NCBI RefSeq assembly: GCF_020921035.1
Contig: NC_063156.1
Location: forward strand, 26,522,283 to 26,586,282
Direction: 5' to 3'
DNA from: Rhodamnia argentea
Lineage: Eukaryota > Streptophyta > Magnoliopsida > Myrtales > Myrtaceae
Length of the DNA stretch: 64,000 nt
The position numbers and the translations under genes are program-made. Positions 33,801 through 45,256 of this stretch are shown in pieces. Under the pieces are notes generated by a model. It ran no database searches. It was not told where the DNA came from and saw only the letters and a program-made list of their open reading frames with translations. Position 1 is the stretch's first letter. Every line of letters starts with the position of its first letter.

Positions 33801-36800
33801 AGTTCCATTAATTCGTAGTTCTATGGGGCATTAGAGCAAAAGATCTTGTGTTCAAAATCTCTCGTTGAGCGACCATCTAAACATTTTTAATGCTTTAATC
33901 TTGTGCCAAATCCCCATGTCCCCAAGGGGTTGGGCTAGAATCTCTAGATAGTAAACCATGCTTTCATTTTATAGCTTAAGTTTTTTTAATATAGGCTGGC
34001 AGTGGTCCTTCGTTTTTCAAACATAAATAGAAATAGATAACAGTCTGCTTGGATACCAGGATGATATGCTGGGATTTTCTCATATTAACATGCGAATACT
34101 TTAATCTGAAAAATCCCGGTTGATTGAACAATAATGCATTCCTTAATGTTCAGCGTGCATTTCCCGGATAAGAATCATGTAGAATTCTTCTTGATACGTA
34201 GATTTACCAAAGTACTAGACGAAGAGGTATAAGCAATTCCATTTTTGTTCATCGTTGGTACATCATGGAAGCACTTGACAACAATCACTATGCTGTTTCG
34301 TCAGCTCTATTATGGAACGTTAGACGTAATTCCCCCTTCCCATGCATGTCAAATCAAATCAAATTTCATGGATTGGATGGTAAACGAACCATTCTTACAA
34401 TATGAACGGCAATTTCCCACATGATTTCATCTTTTCATATCTTTCTCTTTTCCATGATGTGTGTAGGTAAACCCAAAAGACATTTGCTCACAAGAGGTTG
34501 GAGTGATTTTTTAACTTCAAAGAAGCTGGTCGACGGAGATGCATGCATATTCCTTAGGTTCTCTCTCTCTCTCTTTTCACTCTTATACCTGTCTCTGATG
34601 ATGCATCCTTGCTGCCCTATTCTGCTTGAAATTTTTCTAACAAAAGACGTAAGAATGATGTTTCTGTGGCTTCACTACTGGTTGTTTTGTTCAAGGGTAA
34701 TAACTTTTCTTTACTCTTGCAGAGGAAGGGATGGAGATGTGCGCATTGGTGTACGCCGTTTGATGAAATCTCAAACAACCGCATCATCCTCTGTCCTATC
34801 TGCCCACAGCATGCGCCATGGCATACTAGGCAGTGCCTTGCATGCAGTTTCTACTGGAACCATGTTTTCTGTGTACTGTCGTCCCTGGTAAACTATCTTA
34901 TGCATGACATGTGTGCAATGTATCTGAGAAACTGTGAGAATGTATCTCTAATTGTCTAAGTGTGAACTACATTCTGCATTCCACAGGGCATGTACTTCAG
35001 GTTTCATCATTGCTTATGACCAGTACATGAAAGCAATGGCAAATGGCTATTTTATCGGAGAAAGATTTAGGATGAAGTTTGAAGACTACGGATGTGGAGA
35101 ACAGAGGTGACTTCCGGAAACCTTTGCTATTTGAGTTTGTTTTCTCTTACAAAAAAATCTGTCCTAACTCTTCCGGATTAGATGAGGTCGTAAACCACAA
35201 TGTACTCAGTTTTTTTAGGTCTGAATACTTCCTCCCCAAGAACTAATCTGCTATTAGTATGCTTTCTTATTTGATTTGAAATTTCTCAATTGATCAATGA
35301 CATGAACAGGCTTGGAGGCACTGTAGTAGGCATAGAAGATATTGACCCGCTGACATGGCCTGGCTCTGACTGGAGATGTATCAAGGTAATCGTCAATTTC
35401 ATTCTCTTTGAGATCTATCTTGCATTTTGAACATGCATTCTCTAAAAAAGCTGATGTTCATCATCTCAAAAGTTCTATTCTTCATCTATTAATTGAATTG
35501 TTCAACCCTTTAGGTGCAATGGGATTCTGCACGTGCCAAATGTATACGCCCAGAAAGAGTTTCTCCATGGGATATTGAGCCCCTAGACCCAGACAGGAAG
35601 AAGCAGGCCATTCTTCCAACCTCGCTAAAGAGGATTTGTCCACAGAACTTACCGTTGCATTGGCCTCCTACATTCATAATGGATGGTCAGTATCCCTGCA
35701 CTTTTGCTTTAGAACCTGCGATGAATCTCACACCGAAATGAGCTTTTTGGGGCAAACACTGGAGGCAAGATACCTGGGAGATTCCCCTCTATGTAACTCT
35801 CCTGTTATTTATCAATTGTAGTTCTACTCTGCAGGATCCCAGTGGACTTCAGTTGCACAAAAGTCTCGAAGATATTCGGGGGTCTTTCAAGGTCAAGAAA
35901 AATCTAATTTGCCAATTTATGAATCCAACGTGCCAAGGCCATTACCATTAGTACCATGTTTGCCCACTCCAATTCAACATGTCGAGTTGGCACCACAAGG
36001 TCAAATTCACTTAGCAGTGCATAATGCATGTCATCAACATCCTGAGAGTGCATTTTTGGTAGGTGATGGGGGGAAAAGAGAAAGTCTGGGTCCGAGTGGT
36101 CAATGGCCTCCAGCATGCATCGCTCCAGGACGTGGTCCTGGTAAAAGCTTGTCAGCACAAGACATCAGCCCTGCTAACTCCACCTCCCAGGCACGGATGA
36201 CTTCTCAAACAAAGGACGATAATGAGAAAACCATTGCCAAGACACATTGCTTTGGCAAATGCAAGGTTTTTGGTGTCAATTTAGCAGATGATGTATCGGA
36301 GCTCCATTCACCACAAGTTGCCAACTCCAGTGAACTGTCTAGCCCTTCTTCAGTTCCTCCATTATCAAAGCCCTGCGACTTTGTGCAGGTACCAGGAACT
36401 TCTCAAACTAGCTCTTCTGTTCATGACACAAAGAATTAGTAACTGCTGTTCAGTCGCTGATAAAAGTGGGAATGCTATTGATAAGCTGTCATAAAAGCCT
36501 GGCGGTTTGAAAAATTCAGGCTTGAAATGCTAGGAGAAAAATTTCCCTGGAATTCACAAACAATACCCAACATTGGTGTATGCTTGCCATCATTTAGAAA
36601 TTTGAATCCTGTAGTCTCTCATGCGATTGAAAGATTGAAAACAATTTCCATTTGAAGCTGTCGCTAGACAGCTACCTGCAATTCATTCTTTTCTTAGTAG
36701 GCTTGTTTCATTCTCCTTTAAATTTTATTCCTTGTAGATTCTTTAATGGAAAATTTCAGTCTGCAAAGTCACTTTCAGGAAATAATCTCTCCTTTACATG

Positions 36801-37020
36801 GCAGGTTATCATAAATGGAACTGCTCCAGGAAGGCCGGTCAACCTCAGACAGTTGAAAGGCTATGATGACCTCATTCACCGGCTCAATCAGATGTGCGAT
36901 TTCCATGGAAACTTGATCGACGAAAGCAGCGGGTGGCACGTGAAATGCATGGATGACAATGGGGACAGTGTGCCAATATGGGATTATACCTGGCAGTTAA
37001 GGACGCTACCCCTTTTGTGA
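30864..37020 (+). CDS. Auxin response factor, clade B (ARF9/11/18-like), reduced PB1
   Basis: Thirteen exons with GT-AG borders: 30864-30948, 31380-31492, 32466-32561, 32682-32738, 33010-33162, 33511-33595, 34467-34557, 34723-34887, 34987-35106, 35310-35385, 35514-35685, 35835-36388 and 36805-37020; 660 residues. ARFs are nuclear factors that bind TGTCNN elements. The N-terminal dimerisation part has ELWQACAGP and [11 protein letters not shown]. The B3 domain spans about residues 138-240 ([15 protein letters not shown]), the Auxin_resp domain about 255-345. A middle region follows, with KVFGV at 548-552, close to the RLFGV-type repressor motif. The last exon is a PB1 remnant (about 590-660). 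FVKIL and the SSVLSAHSM segment point to the ARF9/11/18 group, so a repressor is likely. Oddities: [10 protein letters not shown] replaces the family's RRHLLTTGWS, and PB1 lacks the usual lysine face, the acidic motif and the C-terminal strand. The first ATG in frame is 30864; nearby GAGACA words suggest auxin feedback. Confidence 0.9.
31916..32166 (+). repeat. 129-bp tandem duplication in ARF intron 2
   Basis: Two diverged copies begin 'cagatcatc' at 31919 and 32048 and share 'gtagtttcatyggtgtyac' and 'gatgtaattctcca'-type ends. They lie wholly within the intron and do not touch the splice sites at 31493 and 32465. Confidence 0.75.
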
Positions 37021-38816
37021 TTACAGAAACTCAAAATGGTTGCTCTTTACGTTTGTGATTTGGAAATAACACCAGTCAACCATTTGCTGTTCTTTGTCAC
37101 TGACGAGGGATGGTATATGCAGGGAACTTGTCCCTATGGTACATCAGATACTCATTTGCCCGAAGGAAGGAGAAAAGGGCAAACCGGGACCATGCTCCTC
37201 TGATGTAGCTTCTTCCTAATGCTGCTGCTGTCGGTCACGTCACTCGCTACGGTTTCTTTCTCACTTTGTGTACTTGAGTTTTATGGTGATTGGGACTTAT
37301 GTCAGGCCTTGTGCCGATGATATGGCGCGCGTTGACAATGTTCTCGCCGGTTTGTGCTTTTGATTGCGTCTGGAACTTCTTTAATTTGTATCGATCACAC
37401 TATGCCGGATCTCTATGGTTGCTCCTGGCAACGCAATCGCTGGATATCATAACAAGCGAATGCCGAAGCTAGCCTTGAGTCTCTCGTTCTTGGCATCCAT
37501 CGGTGCGTAGAACTAGAGTCTGACCATAAATGACTTGCCAATGAGGCCGGGGCTTCTGGTTTTCATTGCCGTCTGCTATATGTGTGTAGCTGAAGTACTT
37601 GGTGCACTCTGTGCAGCCTAGGGAGGAAACAGCTAGATTTTCTTAGTAATTCTTTTCTAGGATGACGGAAATTTGCTTTTTCGTATCGATTATCGGTAAC
37701 CCTCCCTAGAACCAGTTCGAATGCTCGAGAGGACAATCGTGGTGGAGAGACTGTGAAGTGTGGGGTAGAAATTCTTTGGACACGGTACGAGGAAATTTCA
37801 TGTTTTAGGACGTTGGTTTTTACTAACAATATGAATTTCCGGATAGCCATGCACTTCCCACGGTAGCCATCAAGGAAAGGTGGATGAAAAAGTTTAGGGT
37901 TGAATTGATAAATTTAAAAGATTTGGGCACTGAATTAGCAAAAGTGGAAAAGATTTAAAAGCTTTTTGACAATTTTTTAAAGGAAACACCAACATTCAAT
38001 ATTTGGCCATGATACTTGTCATTAGGGAGAAACTAACCAACTTGTTAGGTGTGGATTGTTCGGGCAGCCGAACAACAGTACTATACTCGGAATAATTAGT
38101 AAAAAAATATATATATTCGTTATCTATAACAATTTTACGTCATAAACACTTTCGTGTGCGACGAAATATTCTCCATTCATTCATTTTTGTAAGTGATACA
38201 AGCGATTTGTTCTAAAAAGATTTTTTTTTTTTATCTTTCATCTTTCGCGAAAAGATGCGCCGTAGGATGGGTTATACAGATCCTTCCGCTTGAATGGCGC
38301 TCGGTTTTGTATTGAATCATGTCGAAACTCAAGGCGGGAACGATAAACTTTCTATTTCTCTAATTTGTTCCAAACTTGTTTCTAAAATAGGTTTGGAATA
38401 AAAATTCGTTTGGTAACGTAATTTCATTTTTCTATTTTTGGAATAAAATTTTGTTTCAGAAATAGGTTTTGAATAAAAATGAGAAGGTAAAATTTTCAAC
38501 GTTTCTATTCCTGGAAGAGAAACGATAGATAAGAATTCTTCTCATCACTCACTCTCTTACATCCCCGTCGTCAGTCGCAGGCCCCTATCTATCGATGGCC
38601 GATCCGCAACCCGCCATTCACCAATTCGCTACACGTTGGTGCCAATTGTCGTCCATCGGTCTATCATTCGTCTCATAGGTAATACTATTATTATGGATAA
38701 TAGTTTATGTCTAAATATTCGAACGGGCAATGAAATTATTTTTTCATTCTTTTAATTTTGTAAGCCATGTAAGTGATGATTTTTTGAAAAATAAATTTTC
38801 AATTACTCGTTATTTA
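37021..38816. other. 3' flank of the ARF gene and intergenic DNA
   Basis: Positions 37021-37500 are probably 3' UTR. The open frames there have no domain. 37880-37985 is a one-arm fragment of the dispersed inverted-repeat family ('aaaagtttagggttgaattg'). 38340-38480 contains MITE-like words ('ataggtttggaataaaaatt') that recur twice. Confidence 0.4.
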
Positions 38817-39057
38817 GGGAAATTTCCAAATATGGCCTCGAAGTGCCTCATTTTCTCAAATAAGAGCTCAAAGTGGATCTCATTTCGGATAAAGGCCGGA
38901 AGTACCCTCATTGTTTCAAATAACGATTTGAAGTAAATATTATTTCTAATAAGGGCCTGAAATGGCCATATCGGTCTCAAAAAAGGAGCCTCTCAAGGGG
39001 CATTTTCGTTTAATTTATTTTTTAAAATTTTTAAATTTTTTTTACTTTTTCTATTTC

Positions 39058-39089
<32 letters not shown>

Positions 39090-39601
39090 GTAAACACGGG
39101 CGGCCTTCCGCTTGTGGATGCCGTTGGTGGGGTGGCGTCGGTTGTTGTTTGGGTCCTGGCCCCTTGGCGAGGGCCGGCGACCCTATCGGCCAGTTGAACA
39201 TCTAATTAAGCCAAGGGCGGCGACCTCACCTAGGTTCGGCCAAGGGCCGCGGTCCTCACTTGGACTTGCCCGGATATGGGAGAGGGTCGCGGCCCTCACT
39301 CGGCAATGGCGAGGGGTTCCACGACCTTGACGGTAATCGCAATCCTCCCAACTATGTTTGCCCTCTTTTTCTATTTTAATTTTTAATTTGATTTAACTAA
39401 AAATTGAATTAAAATTGTATTTTATAGAAAATCTCCTGGACCGTCCGGAATATATAGTTGACTATTTGGAATAGGTATAACCATTTCATGCCCTTATTTG
39501 AAAAAAGAAAGGCACGTTAGGCCCTTAATTGAAATAGTGATTAATTCATGTCCTTATTTAAAAAAATGAAGGCACTTCGGCTCTTAATTGAAATTCTCCC
39601 C
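38817..39601. mobile_element. Fold-back element made of 'aaataagggcc' modules
   Basis: The left side (38817-38990) has five modules such as 'tcaaataagagctcaaagtg' in one orientation. The right side (39470-39601) has the same modules inverted ('catgcccttatttgaaaaaa'). The ends gggaaatttc and gaaattctccc are near-inverted. The centre is GC-rich with gcgagggccggcgaccc-like words and an (ataat)n/(aat)n run at 39057-39088. A relative lies at 60351-61088, and one arm is embedded in each tandem-array unit. Confidence 0.7.
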
Positions 39602-39811
39602 GTTATTTACAATACAAACGTAGCCTAAAAAATTAATAAGAAAAACATTTGAAATCAAAGGGCTCCAACGATTTCACAATGGAAAAGACAACGCGGTCCC
39701 CCCGCCACTGTCCTCCCTCCTTATCCGAAGCCCCTCTCTCTCTCTCTCTCTCTCTCTGCTCTCGTTGGCTATGGCGTCTCTGCATCGTCTCTCGACTTCT
39801 CTCCGCTAATA

Positions 39812-39847
<36 letters not shown>

Positions 39848-39867
39848 AGCAAAACCGCATCCCCGCG

Positions 39868-40766
39868 ATGGCGTCTCTGCTCTCCCGCCCCACGAACGCC
39901 GCCCTCCCAAACTGTAATCGCCTTCACGGCGGCGATCCTCTCCGCGCATTCGCCGCGACGCCAATCGCCCTCCCCACCAGCTCACGCTCGCGCTTCATTT
40001 CAAATCACCCGGTCAACCTCATCGCCTCCGTTGCGAACCGGTCTAGGTCTCGTGTTTGTAATCCTAAAAGCAGTGAAGAGGATGAAGCTTCCGTCCAAGA
40101 GCTCAGAATTCCCAACCATTGGTTGCTTGCTCCCAAGGCTCTGGAGGTATTCGCTATCGCGTTGCTGTATTTGAACTTGGATCGTCCTTAACGTGGAATT
40201 CGAAATGATCTGATGTTGGTTCATTCTGTGAACAGTATGAAATCAAACGCGCGATCGGATTGATCGATCAAATTATCTCTCTTCAATGCTAAAACGATTT
40301 GTCTTAGAGTCAAGTAGAGACTGTCAAGTTTAGACTTTGAATATGTGCGTTTTCTATGTTTTCCAGTTACTGCTCAGCTACTTTTCCTTGTGAACTCTGA
40401 GAGCGGAACCAGTGAAAATTGCTAATTTTGCGGTTTTCACGTATGTGGGATTTATATCCTTATTCCAATACTTACAACTCTCGGACTGGGAAAATTTTTA
40501 TCTAGGAATCTGAGTGGCTCAGAGTTTCTCTGCATAAATGGCTGGACGACGAGTACTGCCCGGAGGAGACTAATGTCCAGATCAGCAAGGTTGCTGCAAG
40601 CTCGTACTACCGCTCCTTGTTGGAGAAGCAAACCGACCTGGGTGACATCCTGTTAAACATGGCTAGAGAATTGGATTCGATCTCCTATAAGGATAGCTTT
40701 CATGGAGCATTCTCGTCAGCGAATGCAGCTATTGATTTGATTTGTCAGCGGATAGAGCAGTCATAG
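39868..40766 (+). CDS. Plastid-targeted protein of unknown function
   Basis: Two exons, 39868-40146 and 40506-40766, with GT-AG borders, encode 179 residues. The first ~60 residues (MASLLSRPTNAALPNC ... SRSRFISNHPVNLIASVANRS) are rich in Ser, Ala and Arg and nearly free of acidic residues, a typical chloroplast transit peptide. The mature part, from about residue 65, is acidic at first (SSEEDEASVQELRIPNHWL) and then helical, with ESEWLRVSLHKWLDDEYCPE and SYYRSLLEKQTDLGDILLNM. It looks like a conserved small plant protein, but I cannot name it or assign a reaction. A longer in-frame upstream ORF exists; the Met at 39868 was chosen because it starts the transit peptide directly after a (CT)n leader (39730-39758 and 39816-39845). 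Confidence 0.8.
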
Positions 40767-41211
40767 CGGTACGTATTCTCATTGCTTGAAGTAAGCTGAC
40801 TCTTGTCAAGATTTTTGGTCTGTGGGCTTAAATTCTCTCTCCCGGTCTGCTTAAAACATCTACATAGACAGGGGAGGCTAAAAGGGTTCTAACATAGTCA
40901 ATTTTCCATTGATCTGGTTTAGTTGGCCTAGAGAATCTGTCTAAATTGACTATGTTGAGAGCATTCTTACCGTACGAGATGTGCTAACTATCAGTTCCTG
41001 AGAGAAACTCACCACTAAAGATTATAAATTTGGATCACTTAGGTAGCTCTTGAAGGATAAATAAAACAAGCTTATGAGGAATTTATATGTGCAACCCCTA
41101 CTCAATGCTCCATAAATATCTGTGAAAAGACCAGCAAGAACAATTCTATACAACTGTTGTCGAGAATTCTTTGGTTCTTACTTGGTACGGTTTAACCATG
41201 TAAACAAACTC
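40767..41211. other. Convergent intergenic space with a perfect hairpin
   Basis: This is the space between two converging genes and should contain both 3' UTRs. It holds a perfect 14-bp inverted repeat (aacatagtcaattt at 40891-40904, aaattgactatgtt at 40943-40956, loop 38 bases). Confidence 0.6.
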
Positions 41212-43230
41212 TCAGTGCACCTGGTCTGGTGCAGGCAACACTAGACTCTTCATAACCGTGAAGCCTCCATCCACCACCAGATTATGCCCATTAACATACT
41301 TTGCATCATCTGATGCGAGGTAGAGTGCAGCGTTGGCAATGTCGCTAGTTTCACAATTACCCCCCATCAAAACACCAGCATCATTTAAAATCTTCTCAAT
41401 TCGTGAATCTTCAACACCACGATAGATTTGCCTCATCTCATCCATCACAAATGGGGTTGGGATGGCGAAAGGCGATATGCTGTTGACTCTGACGCCATAC
41501 CTACAAATACAGGTGGAAAAGAACCAATTTAACAGAGAGAGCAAGCTGACGAAACTAGTTAAAACGCATTTTGGGGAGAACCAGCTACCTCTGGGTTCAA
41601 GTGGAGGAGATAAATTCATCAACCTACCTAAGCGAAGATGGCTTTTATAAAATCATATATCATTTGATTAACTACTAGTTCAATTCGAATTTTTTTGGGA
41701 ATTAGTTGGAATGTGTTCTTATCTATTAATAGGTTTTTGGTTCACACAGCCTAGTGCAGCGACTGATTGTCAAAAACAAAATCCTCTGCTGCTTGAGGAA
41801 GGGGACAGTCACAGGCTCAAGTAAGTCCAAAGCCTAATTATAAGCTCGGTTAAAAAAAAAAAAATTAAGAGCAGAACCTATTAAGTGAAGAATTTTTCAA
41901 ACTCTTCACAAGAGAAATATGAGAAGTTATGTTTCATTTCCAACAATAAATTAACATTTTCTGGAAAACCTGTGTGATCCAGAGCCAACAGTAACTAGAT
42001 GTCTATTGGGAACCAAACCAACCCCATACATGACTATCCTCACCTGCATAACTCTGCCGCAGCTGACCTCACCGTCCCTATAACTGTGGACTTCGAGATA
42101 GAGTATGTATGCTGTGCAGTTCCTCCGAGCACTCCTGTGATGCTGGCGGTGCAGAGGATCGAGCCAGTCCTGCGAGGGATCATCACCCGAGCCCCATGCT
42201 TTATTCCAGCAACAACTCCTCGTACATTGATGCCCATGACCCGATCGAACACATCAAGGTCGAGGTCGGTGATGCTCGGCGGAGTGCCGCAGGCGACCCC
42301 GGCATTGTTGTACATGATGTCGAGTTGATTGAATCGAGAAACAGCAAAGTCAACGGCATTTGAGATATCTGATTCTTTAGTCACATCACACGGGATGAAG
42401 ACGGCATCGGGTCCAAGCTCTTCGGCGGTTTCCTGGCCGAGCTGGTGCTGGATATCCGCGATCACAACTTTGGCACCATGAGTGACGAACTTAGCTGCAG
42501 TCGCCTTGCCTATGCCACTGGCCGCTCCTGTGACCAGTGCCACCTTGCCTTCTAGCTTCCTGTGGCATGATATGAGAATAGTATAGCATAATAATGGGTT
42601 ATGACTGTGTTTTCCTTAGGGTAGGATACAACAGGGGATGGGTGTAAACTATTAATCGTCCCTGCTCATGAAAATCAACTCATATACGTGAGATACTTGT
42701 GTTCTGCTGACACTTACAAGCATCAATACAATATAGAGTTAAAGAGGCGACTTGCTTATAATTTGCCAAGAGGTATATTACTTTTGTATGTTTAATAGTC
42801 TATGAAGGTTGACTGTCTTTGATTTGCAATGGTAAGTAGAACTCTTGATCTTGGACTCCTAGATATGGAAGATCTTCAAGTGAATCTGCTCTGGTAGCGT
42901 CGGATTGTTGATCATGGAGATGTCATTTAACATGAGATAAACCTCTGTGTTCCAGCTCTAGAGCTTGAATAAGACCTCATTTGGGTCGTTGCAGCATAAG
43001 TACATGACCAGAGTCTCTTAGCTTATAGACTATAACGTGAACACAGCAGGGGAACAAATGCAGATGAATCTGAGTCTGAATATACAACCCAACCCAGACA
43101 CAGAAAATCTTGCTAAATATAATCGAGTGAGAACTTGATCGCACCTTCCCGTGTCGGTGGAGAATCTGCTAGTTGCCTTCTGATTGATTAAGCCGCTGTT
43201 ACTGAAAAGGGTTTTGCCGCCATTGCACAT
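41212..43230 (-). CDS. Short-chain dehydrogenase/reductase (xanthoxin dehydrogenase-like, classical SDR)
   Basis: Three exons on the minus strand, 43230-43145, 42559-42044 and 41500-41212, give 296 residues. It belongs to the plant group of ABA2, secoisolariciresinol dehydrogenase and momilactone synthase-like enzymes, which oxidise secondary alcohols. The NAD site TGAASGIG is at residues 39-46. Asp64 at the end of the second strand predicts preference for NAD over NADP. NNAG lies at 113-116. The catalytic set is complete: N140, S168, Y181 and K185 (YSISK). The last part, ending with [11 protein letters not shown], is typical. The first 28 residues ([12 protein letters not shown] just before the fold) resemble an organelle presequence, probably mitochondrial. 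The start is uncertain: the same frame runs upstream through a microsatellite (43251-43315) that encodes a long Leu run to a Met at 43326. The substrate cannot be told. Confidence 0.9.
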
Positions 43231-43250
43231 TTCAGAACTCACATCATGAA

Positions 43251-43315
43251 GCAGAAGAAGAGGAAGAAGAAGAAGGAGAAGAAGAAAAAGAAGAAGAAGA
43301 AGAAGAAGAAAGAGG
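43251..43315. repeat. (GAA)n microsatellite at the SDR start
   Basis: This is a nearly pure gaa/aga repeat on the plus strand. On the coding (minus) strand it is a CTT/CTC run in frame with the SDR start. A second run, (ga)n, lies at 43398-43420 in the presumed leader. Confidence 0.9.
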
Positions 43316-43420
43316 AGGGTGCACACCTTAGAGCAATTCTCAGTCTCCTTCCAAGCATAGTTTGAGATGATGTCTCAGAGAAAGATGAGATGGATCAGAG
43401 AGAGAGAGAGAGAGAGATAT

Positions 43421-45256
43421 TCTATTGTGTTCATGTGAGAAGTTCTGTGGTGTTCGTGTGACATTAGCGGACACAGTCACAACAGGCCAAAGCGGGAGAA
43501 GAAGACAGCATAGTGACTGTACTTGTCACCGGAAGATGTTCTGCACTCGCAAGTTGTGTGCTGCTCTTGACGCAGTCGTATCGAGGTAGACAATTTCGCT
43601 GTGGCTTGAAGGAGTAAAAGGGGCACGGAACATTTTGTTCCCACTGAATTATCAAAAGCTTGAAGGAGCTGGCATCCATTTTAGGGAACGTCTCTTTTCT
43701 TTTTAAATATTTTGGACCAAAAGGGAAAGATGGGTTTTCATTATTGATTAGAGCTCCAAAACAGCAGTTTTGCTCAGAACCCACCACAAGAACACGGAAA
43801 TTGACGTATGAATCGGGATCATTTGAATCTTGTGTGTGAATTTTGGGTAATTCGTTGATGTGGGTGTGGTCCCTCTAGTTTGCTTCTCCCAAGAACCAAT
43901 CGAAACGGACGGGTTAGGAATGACCTTTGTGCTTCTCGTGACATTGCCTTTTACGGTACGCTTTGACTTCCATTTTCTAATTTCGTTAGTTACACGAGTA
44001 ATGACGTATAAATTGATATACTAGTGATGTGGTAGTTCGTAAATACGTGATCAAATGCGTCGCATGGGCGTGCCCGACTCTTATCCTCTTGATTATCACA
44101 TAATCTCTTCAGTTCAAATGACCATTCCGAAATAATAGAGATTCAAACATAGCTCTTAAAATGCGTTCGATTTAACCTTTTCAAGAAACTTTGGGCTTTT
44201 AAAATCTCTTGAAAAAAAGTTAGGGCATTCGGTAAATACCACTTCCAACATTGACAAAGTTGAAAGCTGACCTGCCTTGGGCTTTGTTCCGAAATTGGTC
44301 GCGCTAATATTTTCAAATTCCATTCTTGCCCTTGCCACTGTTCGTCTTCTCCGATTATTGAAGTTTTAGGTCACCACGCTTGGGTCTCCGCCAAGGACCG
44401 CCGAGCTGGGTCGCCACCTGTTTCATCTTCTTTGGTGTTGACCTCACGACTGTTAGGCAAGATTCGAAGGTCGAGCGTCACCGATGGTCAAGCTTTGATG
44501 GTCGTTGAGGTCAAGCATTGTCGATAGTTGATCGTCGAGTGTTAAGGCAACCCACGGGGTCACGCGATGGCTACCTTTTGTCAAGCGTCGATATGCCTGG
44601 ATCGCCCATGTTTGTTTTTTCTTTTAATTTTTTTTTAAACTTTAAAGCTACTTTGCAAAAAATTGCACCAAAGTTCACTAATCAAACGGTATTTATTTTG
44701 AACAAATACATCTTGAGCCAAAAGATATTTGGGAAAATAACTTTGCATTTCCTCAAAACTCAACCAAACACAACTAATCGTTTTGATTTTCGCACGATCT
44801 CTTTAAATCGAATGACCACAGAAACAACAGAGATACAACTATGGCTCAAGTTTGATTTCTTCTTCTTCTTTATTATTATTATTATTATTTTTGGGTTAGG
44901 CTCCTTCTTGGACAAAGTATATTGTTAGATAGTCTCCCGCTATACGGCATCAGCACATGCCACACACCTCGTGTCATCGTCATGACTCACTGAGTGAGCA
45001 GACGATAAGAATGGAAATCGTCGAAATTCGAACGTAAAAGTTATTGGGTTGCATAACGAAATTACCCGATCAAGTTATCCCCTATGACCAGCACATAAAA
45101 TCCCCATTACTCAAATCCCATTGCCTTCTTCAATGAGAAAGATATTTTTTCACGCGATCCTCACACCATTCCATAAAAACAGGCAAATGACAAGACGAGT
45201 GGCCCCTTAGGACGATGGCCACATAACAACACTAGGTCTGCCACAAGTGTGGTTAA
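43421..45256. other. Upstream of the SDR gene; intergenic with degenerate repeats
   Basis: No coding exon seen. A ~53-bp imperfect direct repeat (44103-44155 and 44797-44850; shared words 'gaatgacca', 'agagat') brackets a GC-rich centre at 44340-44610 that repeats 'ggtcgagcgtcaccgatggt'-like words. This is a likely decayed MITE. (att)n lies at 44869-44890. Confidence 0.4.

Noticed and set aside
34421-34959. Long frames spanning ARF exons 7 and 8
   Set aside because: They are read-through of introns; the spliced frame matches the B3 domain instead.
35904-36158. Antisense frame in ARF exon 12
   Set aside because: It lies within a well-supported exon and has no domain.
39649-39867. Upstream extension of the plastid protein to an earlier Met
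   Set aside because: It would translate two (CT)n tracts. The Met at 39868 opens directly into a normal transit peptide.
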